Shown: positions 1 through 6,180 of the stretch, piece after piece
How the letters are laid out: each line of letters begins with the position of its first letter
How positions within the stretch are numbered: the first letter of the stretch is position 1
NCBI GenBank assembly: GCA_016199105.1
Contig: JACQHI010000061.1
Coordinates: forward strand, 1 to 6,914
From: Lentisphaerota bacterium
GTDB lineage: Bacteria; Verrucomicrobiota; Kiritimatiellia; JAAZAB01
Reading direction: 5' to 3'
DNA length: 6,914 bases
Notes under the pieces: generated by a model
Databases searched by the model: none
What the model saw: the letters and a program-made list of their open reading frames with translations, nothing else
Told to the model about the DNA's origin: nothing
Made by a program: the position numbers and the translations under genes

Positions 1-771
1 CGCCAGCCCCGCCCCCACCCAGCCGGCGGCTGCGCCGCCCGCCAGCGCGCGGACGTCACGGCCCAATCCGGCCCTCACCACGCGCGCCCAGTGGCGCAAG
101 TTGCGCTCCAACACGGCCACCTCACGGGGCGTCGCCCCCTTTTGCGGACCGAAAACACGCGCGGCGCCTTCCGGACCGAGCAGACTGTTTTTGACATCGC
201 AAAGGCCGATGAACCGGGCCCGTCTCAACCGCGGATCGGTCTTTGAAGCATCGATCCGATAAAGCCGATGCAAAGATCCCCCACCCCCGGGAATGACGCG
301 CCCCTTCCGATCCAGGAACCGAAAGCCCAGCGCGGCCGCCAGTCCGCAGCCGGCATCCACCGTGGCACTGCCGCCAAGGCCGATGACGATCGTGGTGCAG
401 CCCTGTTCCAGGGCTTTGCGGACGAGCAGCCCCGTGCCGGCCGTCGTCGTTCGTCCGGGCGCGTATTCGCGGGGACCGCTCAAACGGCGGAGCCCCGACG
501 CCTCGGCCAGCTCGATCACCGCCATGCCGCCCACTTTCAGCCAGTGCGCCTCGATCGGCCGGCCCAGCGGATCCGTCACGAGCGCCCGGCGCAGCCGTCC
601 GCGAAGCTGCCGTCGCAAAACGGAAACCAGTCCGTCGCCGCCGTCGGCCAGGGGGATCAGGCGGATCGCCGCCCGGGGTAACGCCCGCCGAACGCCGCGT
701 TCCATGGCACGCCCGGCCTCAAGGGCGCCAAGGCAATGTTTGAAACTGTTCGGCGCGATCAGCACCCTCAT
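1..771 (-). CDS. Glycerate kinase (GlxK/GarK family), 3' end cut off by the window
   Basis: The visible 257 residues start at the ATG at 771-769 and run in frame off the window start. Family hallmarks appear in order: IAPNSFK at residues 5-11, LADGGDG at 41-47, GLGGSATVDAGCG at 131-143, CDVKNSLLG at 191-199, VFGPQKGA at 206-213 and the Gly/Ala-rich GGAAAG at 245-250. These belong to type I glycerate kinases, which phosphorylate D-glycerate with ATP, feeding glyoxylate or hexarate breakdown products into glycolysis as phosphoglycerate in the cytoplasm. The family is usually about 375-380 residues, so roughly 120 C-terminal residues lie outside. Asn replaces the more usual Asp in the first motif (IAPDSFK). 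The ATG lies three bases after the stop of the upstream permease gene, and a GAGG sequence inside the end of that gene can act as its ribosome binding site, suggesting translational coupling. The family call is firm. Whether the product is 2- or 3-phosphoglycerate cannot be read from sequence. Confidence 0.93.
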   Translation of the reverse strand, partial: MRVLIAPNSFKHCLGALEAGRAMERGVRRALPRAAIRLIPLADGGDGLVSVLRRQLRGRLRRALVTDPLGRPIEAHWLKVGGMAVIELAEASGLRRLSGPREYAPGRTTTAGTGLLVRKALEQGCTTIVIGLGGSATVDAGCGLAAALGFRFLDRKGRVIPGGGGSLHRLYRIDASKTDPRLRRARFIGLCDVKNSLLGPEGAARVFGPQKGATPREVAVLERNLRHWARVVRAGLGRDVRALAGGAAAGWVGAGLA

Positions 772-774
772 GGA

Positions 775-1862
775 CTACCTCAATTGCCGTATCCAGACCA
801 GACCCACGGTCAGAAAAACGAGGTTTGGAAGCCATGCGGCGGCCAAGGGATGAAAATGCTGGGATTTGCCGAGCCACGCGGAAAAATGCATCAGTATGTA
901 AAACAGGAAAAAGGTCGCCAGCGCCGCCACAATTCCCATCAGCGCGCCTTGCCGGCCGGTGAATACCCCGCACGGAATTCCGAAGAGGCAGACAATGAGA
1001 CAGGTCCACGGCAAGGCCAGCCGCGAAAACATGTCCACCGACAACCGGGCCACGACTTTATCGTCAAGCTGGGCATGGGCCTTGAGGTACATCCGGATTT
1101 CGAGGGCGGACATGTACAGCGGGTCCTTGACTTCATTCACAAAGTCGGCGGGTTGTTCCCGGTAGTCGAGCATCTCACGCCGCGGCAGGTACTCCATCGG
1201 TCCGTCCGGATTCTTGTCGGCGTCGTATTTCTGGATGGCCACGTTGAACAACCACCAACTGCCGTCAAGCCACTTGGCTTCGCCGGCATGCACCGTTTCC
1301 TCGCCCTCGCTGTCCGCCCGCAACTGATGGATCGTGATATCCATCATGTCAAAATTGGCCCGGTCGAACTTTCCGATGATCCAGGACCGGCGCTGTTCCA
1401 CGTTCTTATACGCAAGCCCCTGGATGAACTGCGTCGAAGTTCGCCCTTGTTTTTGATGCGTTCCACATATTGCTGGGCCCAATAGGTGGACCAGGGCGCC
1501 ACCGTTTCGTTGACAAGGCCGGTCAGAATGCCGGCAAACAAACCGAAAATCAGCAGCGGCAGGGTCAGCCGCGCGAAACCGATTCCGCTGGCCCGCATGG
1601 CCGTCAGTTCGTTTCTGCGCGTCAATTGCCACAAACTGTAGAGCAGGCCCAACAAGATCGAAATCGGCATGATAAAAACGACCAGCGCCGGCAGATAGAA
1701 GACATAAAACCGCGCCACCTGCACGACCGGCGTCCCGGCCTCGATGAAATCCGAGAGATGCTCGAACATGTCCACGACGACGAAGAGCATGCAGAACGCC
1801 GCCACGCAGATGCCGAACGGCACGAAAAAACGGCTGAGCATGTATTTGTCGATGAGTTTCAT
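775..1862 (-). pseudogene. lptG: LptG/LptF-family lipopolysaccharide export permease, interrupted by one frameshift
   Basis: The first frame starts at the ATG at 1862-1860 and reads an N-terminal half of about 141 residues: a cytoplasmic start (MKLIDKYMLSRFF) and three membrane segments at about 14-32, 54-76 and 99-118. It then loses sense and stops at 1346-1344. The remainder is intact one frame over, from about 1440 to the TAG at 777-775. It holds a periplasmic domain with QGLAYKN, WLDGSWW and REMLDYREQP, then three more membrane segments including LALPWTCLIV, GIPCGVFTGR and AAAWLPNLVF. This six-helix plan with a central periplasmic domain is that of YjgP/YjgQ (LptF/LptG) subunits of the LptB2FG transporter, which extracts LPS from the inner membrane. 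Joined, the halves give about 362 residues, the normal family length. The two halves are otherwise undamaged, so one lost base in sequencing or assembly is likelier than real decay. LptG is preferred over LptF from general resemblance only. The gene precedes the glycerate kinase and is divergent from the DJ-1/PfpI gene. Confidence 0.88.
1425..1460 (-). other. Frameshift junction inside the LptG-like gene
   Basis: Upstream of here on the minus strand the gene reads VERIKNKGE in frame one. Downstream it reads TSTQFIQGLAYKN in the frame reached by stepping back one base. This equals one missing base (or two extra). The stretch contains a run of five A (in ATCAAAAACAAG) and a run of three G (in AAGGGCGA), both likely sites for a lost base. 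For example, an extra G would give KNKGRTSTQF in one continuous frame. The run is not a canonical -1 slippery heptamer: in the reading frame it is C AAA AAC rather than A AAA AAC. I therefore do not call it programmed frameshifting. Confidence 0.75.
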
Positions 1863-1987
1863 TGCCGGTAACGACTTCCCACGCAGAATAAAACAGTCGC
1901 CGCCAAAAACACAGACTTTTTATTTGGAATGACTGGCGCTTCCGCCTCCGCCCTGTTATCCTGCCCTCTCGTATGGGAGACCCTGTC
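1863..1987. promoter_or_regulatory. Divergent intergenic region between the LptG-like and DJ-1/PfpI genes
   Basis: The two genes are transcribed away from each other, so this 125-bp stretch must carry at least one promoter for each direction, unless the permease is driven from elsewhere. It has an AT-rich patch around 1886-1930 between GC-rich flanks. TATCCT at 1957-1962 is a possible -10 for the plus-strand gene and TATTCT on the minus strand near 1887-1892 a possible -10 for the permease. Neither has a convincing -35, so exact boxes are not assigned. The location is inferred from gene orientation rather than from strong motifs. Confidence 0.4.
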
Positions 1988-2587
1988 ATGCGCGCGGCAA
2001 TCGTATCGGGCTTGGTCCTGTTCAACGCGTTCGTTGTTTCCGCAAAGGAGGATGAAACCATGCCGGACCTGAACGGTAAAAACGTATTGATCGTCATCGC
2101 CAGCAGTCGTTTCCGCGACGAGGAATTCGAGCAGCCCTACCAACTGCTCAAAACCGCCGGCGCCGCCGTCACGGTGGCCAGTTCCAGCAAAAATCCGGCG
2201 CGCGGCGCGCTGGGAAAAACCGTCACGCCCGACCGCCTGCTCTCCGTCTGCAAGGCGGCGGACTATGACGCCGTCCTGTTCGTCGGCGGCCCCGGCGCCG
2301 TGGAATACTTCGACGATCCGACCGCCCAGGCGCTGGCCCGGGAGGCGGTCGAAAAAGGCAAGGTCCTGGCCGCCATCTGCATCGCCCCGGCCACGCTGGC
2401 CAATGCGGGCGTGTTGAAAGGCAAGAAGGCCACCTGTTTCCCCTCCGAGGAAGGCACGCTCAAAAAGGGCGGGGCCATCCTGGTGAAGCAGGACGTGGTG
2501 ACCGACGGCAAACTCGTCACCGCCTCGGGCCCGCAAGCCGCCGCCGAATTCGGCCGCGCCGTCGCCGCGAAGCTGGCGGAGAAATAG
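1988..2587 (+). CDS. DJ-1/PfpI family protein, with possible signal peptide and an alternative internal start
   Basis: This single-domain DJ-1/PfpI protein belongs to a superfamily that includes glyoxalase/deglycase-like enzymes, chaperones and putative proteases. Counting from the ATG at 2060, it shows the beta strand NVLIVIAS, the acidic elbow RFRDEEFEQP with the likely catalytic Glu22, the AVLFVGGPGA strand, and the nucleophile elbow AAICIAPATLA with Cys107, followed by GVLKGKKATCF. Ile follows the Cys where PfpI itself has His. From 2060 the protein is 175 residues, the usual size for the family, and that start has the strong site AAGGAGG at 2045-2051, eight bases upstream. From 1988 it is 199 residues. 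The added part looks like a signal peptide: MR, a hydrophobic stretch and a VSA/K cleavage-like site after residue 19. That start has its own weaker site GGGAG at 1975-1979, and another in-frame ATG lies at 1973. I list 1988 but regard 2060 as equally credible. The substrate cannot be inferred. Confidence 0.9.
   Translation: MRAAIVSGLVLFNAFVVSAKEDETMPDLNGKNVLIVIASSRFRDEEFEQPYQLLKTAGAAVTVASSSKNPARGALGKTVTPDRLLSVCKAADYDAVLFVGGPGAVEYFDDPTAQALAREAVEKGKVLAAICIAPATLANAGVLKGKKATCFPSEEGTLKKGGAILVKQDVVTDGKLVTASGPQAAAEFGRAVAAKLAEK
2045..2051 (+). promoter_or_regulatory. Strong ribosome binding site for the internal DJ-1/PfpI start
   Basis: AAGGAGG lies eight bases before the ATG at 2060-2062, close to the ideal anti-Shine-Dalgarno match and spacing. 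It lies inside the reading frame that starts at 1988, so it either marks the true start or allows a second, cytoplasmic form. Confidence 0.7.
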
Positions 2588-2608
2588 CGTCTGCGTATCC
2601 GCGATTTT

Positions 2609-2657
2609 GGAGGGCGACGGGCCCCGTCGCCGCGGCGGTCGAGGCCGACCGCCCTCC
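2609..2657. repeat. Compound palindromic element (REP-like), two hairpins within an outer inverted repeat
   Basis: The outer arms GGAGGGCG (2609-2616) and CGCCCTCC (2650-2657) are perfect inverted copies. Inside are two hairpins: GCGACGG/CCGTCGC at 2614-2630 with loop GCC, and GGCGGTCG/CGACCGCC at 2634-2653 with loop AGGC. The outer and inner stems share bases, so the element could fold in two alternative ways. It begins 22 bases after the stop of the DJ-1/PfpI gene and could help end its transcript or protect its 3' end, although no T-run follows. Its compact, GC-rich form resembles dispersed REP-type elements, but only one copy is in the window. Confidence 0.65.
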
Positions 2658-2681
2658 ATTCGGCCCTGTTCCAAGAAGTAG

Positions 2682-2700
2682 AGCCGGGTTTATCCCGGCT
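2682..2700. repeat. Perfect 7-bp hairpin with TTTAT loop, possibly a small dispersed repeat
   Basis: AGCCGGG (2682-2688) and CCCGGCT (2694-2700) are perfect inverted copies around the loop TTTAT. No U-tract follows on either strand, so it is not a classical intrinsic terminator. Position between genes and close to two other palindromes suggests a dispersed repeat unit, which is inference. Confidence 0.5.
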
Positions 2701-2716
2701 ACAGTGATTGCGAGCT

Positions 2717-2891
2717 ATGCCCAAAAAGAAATCCATAATTCGACTTTGGAACTCCGGTGGAATCGGAGTTATCATCTTGTTCGAGTCGGGTGTGTATTAC
2801 TCGAATCAAACGGGTGGAAAACGATAAGCTGGATGGGCTGTGGACGGTATCGGCGGATCTTGGCATCCTGACGTGGGAAAATTGCGATTAG
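2717..2891 (+). pseudogene. Possible remnant of a small gene (tentative DUF6210-like), shortened and frameshifted
   Basis: From the ATG at 2717 a 36-residue frame reads to TAA at 2825-2827 and contains IRLWNSGGIGVIILFES and GVYYSNQTGG. These look like real protein sequence and recall, from memory only, the start of DUF6210-type proteins (a pattern like G-hydrophobic-P/S-G-V-x-Y-x-N-Q-x-G-G). One frame over, the following bases read GLWTVSADLGILTWENCD and stop at TAG 2889-2891. That ending looks like a natural C-terminus. Together they suggest a small gene that lost its middle and frame. There is no good ribosome binding site before 2717. The alternatives are a genuine 36-residue peptide or a chance reading frame. 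Family assignment is weak. Confidence 0.3.
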
Positions 2892-2988
2892 GCGAGCAAT
2901 CCATCGCCAGAACCGGTGGTATGAGTGAAGGCCCCCTAAAGAGGCCATCCGGATGGGTGGAATGAACCCTCCCTAGATTCCCCGAGAC

Positions 2989-3081
2989 TTGTAGGGCGGG
3001 CACGTCAGCAGACTGCCCACCGTCTTGTCGCGGAAACGAAAAGCCCGGCGGGCAGTCCCGAACGACATGCCCGCCCTACAA
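2989..3081. repeat. 93-bp imperfect palindromic element with 14-bp perfect ends, at the 3' end of the GT117-type gene
   Basis: The ends TTGTAGGGCGGGCA (2989-3002) and TGCCCGCCCTACAA (3068-3081) are perfect inverted copies. Nested inside, GACTGCCCACCG (3011-3022) pairs with CGGCGGGCAGTC (3046-3057) with a single G-T type mismatch. The element starts 18 bases past the stop of the minus-strand gene. On that strand a small GCCC-GCC-GGGC stem followed by TTTT (3053-3039) could serve as a weak terminator. The terminal inverted repeats with a nested stem resemble a miniature mobile or REP-like element. There is no coding content and I see no clear target-site duplication at the edges. Confidence 0.7.
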
Positions 3082-3099
3082 TGAAATTTTACGATCGCG

Positions 3100-6003
3100 T
3101 CATTGTTCCGTGCCAATACCGTTCCAGAAAAACGATGGATTATCCTCTGCGGTCAACTCCCGGAACAGTTCATCGCTCTGCAAGGGGGCAAATCGCTTGT
3201 CCTGCCGGGCATGTTCCTTCACCGGTTCCCCACCCAACTGGATGGCCTGGCGCAACGACAGCATAGCTTGCTCTTTCTGGCCCAGCGACAGTTGCGCGTA
3301 AGACAGCTCCACCCATATTCGGGTATCCAGGGGCATACGCTGGAGGTATCGCTGAAAGGCATCCACGACCCCTATCACCTGCGGCGGCTTCCCATTCGCG
3401 AACATCTTGGCAATTTCGAGGTAAGTCGCCGGCGGCAGATTGGTATTACTCAGGACCTTACTCGTCAAATCCCTGAACGGCTGTTCCTTGCCTGTCGCCT
3501 GATACAGACCGGCCAACTCCATGGCCGCTTGCAGCGTTCCGCCAGTGGACAACTGAATCTGCAACTCCATCATCCGCTTATTGGCCGATTCGACCTGGTC
3601 GATCTGCGTCAGAAAACTTTCGATGTTCTTGTTGCGGGGATCCAGCCTGTGATTGCCGCGCATCACCTTCCTGGCTTCGTCAAACCGTCCGTGCTGAAGA
3701 TAAAGATCCGTCAGCCGGAAATTCGCCTCCGGGCTCGAGGGACACAACGCGACGGCCTGCTTGTAGGCCAGCTCCGCCTCCTTGAACATGCGTCGGAACA
3801 CATAGACGCCGGCGATGGCGCATCGGAGCTTCGAAAACGTCTTCTGAGCCAGCGTATCCCGCGCAAAACCGGGATCGGCCATCAGCCGCTCCGCATACCA
3901 CCGCCAGAAATCCTTGTCGTTTTTGACCATCTCCGGGGTAAGCTTGGACAGCGGTTCCCGGTTGAGTTTCATGATCAAGCCGTGCGGCTCCAGATACGGA
4001 TACATCCAGTTGACGACATAACTCTCCTCCACGTAGAAGGAATGCTTTTTCTTGTTCGTCTCGAACAACTTCCGGACAATCACGCCGTTGATTTCCATCA
4101 CGCCCTGGACCCCCTGCACGCTCACCCGCCCGTTGGCATCCACGTTGATCGCCGCCGACATGGGAATACGCCCGGCCTTCACGTCATCCAGATACGTTTT
4201 GAAAGCCCAATTGCTGTCCTGCCCCGAGGGAATCCAGATCCGGTCGCCGTAAAGATCGCGCAGGCTATTCAAGTAGGTGTTGTCCGCCAGGGCGTTCTGC
4301 GTCAGGATGAACACATCGGGCCTGACTTTCGCCGAGAAGGTCATGTAGGTGTTGACGAACCGGGCCGGATCGGTTCCCCCCAAATAAATGGCGTTCGTTT
4401 CCATGCCGGGGGGATAGGCCGGATTGGGCGGCGGCGTTTCGCCGGGCTTCAAATCCTCACGGATGCCCTCGACGCCCCGCAATTGAAAATCCCCGAATTG
4501 CCACCCGAAATCGTGCCCGTTTTGCTCGGCTCCGCCGTATCGCAACAGCAGATCGGCATCCACCGCATTCCGCCAGACCGGAATGATCGGGAGCAGGAGA
4601 CATATCCCGAGTCCGACAACCAGAACCAGCCGGCTTTCGCGGAAAAAGCGATACAGGCGCATCACGGCCAGCATCAGCCCGTAACCGATCAAGAGGGCAA
4701 ACACACCGAACCCGCGAGCCCAATGCACACGGGCAATGAACAGGGCCTGCGCATCGTCACCCGGATTCAAAATAACGATGAAAAACGGGCCGAGAAAGCC
4801 AAACGTCACCAGGACCGCGAGAAGCCATTGTTTCGAGATCCGATCGAATGTCCGCCAGCAAAGCCACGGGATGCCGGCCAGCAGAATGAGCACCGCCGGG
4901 AACTGGGACTCCATCTCACGGAAAAGCGTGACACACTGATGCGCCATTCCAGACAGATTCCAACAAGGAGACATAGCCTGATATTGTCCACGGGTGATCA
5001 GATGCTTGAAACCCTCCCAAGTGCGGGCATAAGCCCAGTTGACTGGGGGATTGAAATCGGACGCCACCGGCAGATAGATGTAGAGCAGGATGCCCGCCAA
5101 GCCGAAGAAGATGCTCAGCAAAATGCGTCTCCACTCCGAATACCGCCGGCGATAGACGGTCCAAAGGAAAAGCGCACTCCCCAGAATGCCGCAAACCACA
5201 CTGGCGATCAGAAAGGGATGGGACATCGTCGCTTGCTTGGCCGACATCAGCTCTTCCTGGCGCACCACAAACACCAGCATGCCGGCCCCGGCCAGCAGAA
5301 CGACGACGACGCAATCCGCAAAGAAAGATTTATAGATGGGGGTCTTTTCGTTGGCGATGTCACTCATGAAAACGATCAGCAGGAGCATCGGCACGAGAAG
5401 TCCCACCGGCTGACAATTGGTGAACGTGACTCCTACGACAAAGGTCGTCAGGTATATCAGTTTCGCCTTGTCCGGCTGGTGGAGCCACAGGCAGGCCAGG
5501 AGAAGAATCACGAAGTGGAGAAACGTGTTGAGACTGGACACGTCCGCGATGACGCACTGGGACCAGTGGAACGAGGTGAACGCGAAAAGCAGGCTGGCCG
5601 AAACCGCGCACACCCCGACAATCCAGTGAGCCGCCGGCGAGCCCGGGGCGGTTGCATTACCCTCACCGCCCCGTCCCAAAAGCAAACGGCGGCCGGTCAC
5701 GCTCAGCAGGAGCGCCAGGACGCCGTTGGCCAGGGCGCCGAACAGGGCCGACATGAAATTCACGCCCCACGCTGGATTGGGATGCCCGTGATAACGGACG
5801 AAGCCGAACAGCTTGGTGAAAACCCACGCCAGCAGCGTCCAGAGCGGATAGCCGGGCGGATGCGGAACCCCGAGATATTCCGCCGCCGTCACCATAATGC
5901 CGGAAAATTCGAGGGTCACGGTGGGCGCCAGCGTATAGACATAGACGCCCAGCGACGCGGCCCAAACCGTCCAGAACGCCAGCCAATCCTTCCGATTCGT
6001 CAT
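3100..6003 (-). CDS. GT117/DUF2723-family multi-spanning membrane protein with C-terminal TPR-like repeats
   Basis: This 967-residue protein starts at the ATG at 6003-6001, backed by GGGGGAG (6015-6009) five bases upstream. The N-terminal half is a polytopic membrane region of about 11-12 segments, including residues about 8-26, 78-101, 125-145, 158-174, 182-214, 226-247, 264-283, 292-312, 392-412, 430-450 and 457-475. The first loop carries APTVTL, then LGVPHPPGYPLW at about 44-55, the signature of DUF2723 (CAZy GT117), a GT-C-type family related to protein O-mannosyltransferases. Such enzymes are thought to move sugars from lipid carriers at the outer face of the inner membrane. The acidic D-S-G-E motif expected before this signature is replaced by F33-S-G-I-M. 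Residues about 480-720 form a soluble domain, and about 720-945 contain degenerate TPR-like helix pairs (AELAYKQAVALCPSSPEA, FDEARKVMR, AMLSLRQAIQLG). The gene stands alone, divergent from the toxin-antitoxin module. It has no TTA, CTA or TCA codon. Substrate and acceptor are unknown. Confidence 0.85.
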   Translation of the reverse strand: MTNRKDWLAFWTVWAASLGVYVYTLAPTVTLEFSGIMVTAAEYLGVPHPPGYPLWTLLAWVFTKLFGFVRYHGHPNPAWGVNFMSALFGALANGVLALLLSVTGRRLLLGRGGEGNATAPGSPAAHWIVGVCAVSASLLFAFTSFHWSQCVIADVSSLNTFLHFVILLLACLWLHQPDKAKLIYLTTFVVGVTFTNCQPVGLLVPMLLLIVFMSDIANEKTPIYKSFFADCVVVVLLAGAGMLVFVVRQEELMSAKQATMSHPFLIASVVCGILGSALFLWTVYRRRYSEWRRILLSIFFGLAGILLYIYLPVASDFNPPVNWAYARTWEGFKHLITRGQYQAMSPCWNLSGMAHQCVTLFREMESQFPAVLILLAGIPWLCWRTFDRISKQWLLAVLVTFGFLGPFFIVILNPGDDAQALFIARVHWARGFGVFALLIGYGLMLAVMRLYRFFRESRLVLVVGLGICLLLPIIPVWRNAVDADLLLRYGGAEQNGHDFGWQFGDFQLRGVEGIREDLKPGETPPPNPAYPPGMETNAIYLGGTDPARFVNTYMTFSAKVRPDVFILTQNALADNTYLNSLRDLYGDRIWIPSGQDSNWAFKTYLDDVKAGRIPMSAAINVDANGRVSVQGVQGVMEINGVIVRKLFETNKKKHSFYVEESYVVNWMYPYLEPHGLIMKLNREPLSKLTPEMVKNDKDFWRWYAERLMADPGFARDTLAQKTFSKLRCAIAGVYVFRRMFKEAELAYKQAVALCPSSPEANFRLTDLYLQHGRFDEARKVMRGNHRLDPRNKNIESFLTQIDQVESANKRMMELQIQLSTGGTLQAAMELAGLYQATGKEQPFRDLTSKVLSNTNLPPATYLEIAKMFANGKPPQVIGVVDAFQRYLQRMPLDTRIWVELSYAQLSLGQKEQAMLSLRQAIQLGGEPVKEHARQDKRFAPLQSDELFRELTAEDNPSFFWNGIGTEQ

Positions 6004-6079
6004 CGGAACTCCCCCGATAGGTCAGCCTCAAATAAGTCAATATCTACTCCATCGCCCCCCTACGGTAACTGCCTCATGT

Positions 6080-6111
6080 TTGAAGGCAAGACAAAAGTCG
6101 CCCTGTATAAA
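6080..6111 (+). promoter_or_regulatory. Weak candidate promoter for the toxin-antitoxin operon
   Basis: TATAAA at 6106-6111 lies in an AT-rich patch 70 bases before the antitoxin start, with TTGAAG at 6080-6085 upstream. The 20-bp spacing is longer than the usual 16-18, so the -35 is doubtful and the -10 alone carries most of the evidence. Modules of this type normally repress their own promoter, but I could not identify a convincing operator palindrome. Confidence 0.25.
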
Positions 6112-6180
6112 AAAGTGCTTTACGGGCGGCTGGCAAAGGAATACGCTGGTGCAGAAAACGGTATCAAAAGGAGTGCTGAT

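Larger units (their letters stand above)
2588..3099. other. 512-bp intergenic region between convergent genes, with repeats and a gene remnant
   Basis: The DJ-1/PfpI gene ends at 2587 on the plus strand and the GT117-type gene ends at 3100 on the minus strand. Between them I find no intact gene of ordinary size. The region holds a compound palindrome at 2609-2657, a short hairpin at 2682-2700, a possible gene remnant at 2717-2891 and a long inverted repeat at 2989-3081. The part at 2892-2988 shows only a 12-bp perfect palindrome at 2945-2956 (CCATCCGGATGG), and no coding signal. Confidence 0.7.

Noticed and set aside
268..853. Plus-strand open frames opposite the glycerate kinase.
   Set aside because: The Arg/Pro/Ala-rich translations show no family features, while the minus strand gives a clear glycerate kinase.
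1441..1465. Programmed -1 frameshift signal in the permease gene.
   Set aside because: The in-frame heptamer is C AAA AAC, not a canonical slippery site, and I see no strong stimulatory stem just downstream. A simple indel is enough.
1859..2775. Minus-strand open frames opposite the DJ-1/PfpI gene.
   Set aside because: They are low-complexity Gly/Arg-rich shadows of a well-supported plus-strand gene and cross the intergenic repeats.
2750..2805. Hairpins AACTCCG/CGGAGTT (2750-2770) and TTCGAGT/ACTCGAA (2780-2805) as a riboswitch or small RNA.
   Set aside because: Both are short with large loops, fall inside the protein-like remnant, and show no conserved RNA motif that I recognise.
2806..3003. 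A 65-codon minus-strand frame in the convergent intergenic region.
   Set aside because: It has no ribosome binding site, is Pro/Ser-rich without pattern, and overlaps the repeat and remnant.
6014..6040. A minus-strand promoter (TTGACT, 15 bp, TATCGG) for the GT117-type gene.
   Set aside because: The -10 is poor and the spacing short, and transcription would begin within or after the ribosome binding site at 6015-6009, which contradicts the strong leadered start.
6076..6180. An upstream ATG at 6076 that would lengthen the antitoxin by 35 residues.
   Set aside because: It has no good ribosome binding site, the added sequence is unlike antitoxins, and AAGGAG before 6181 decides the start.
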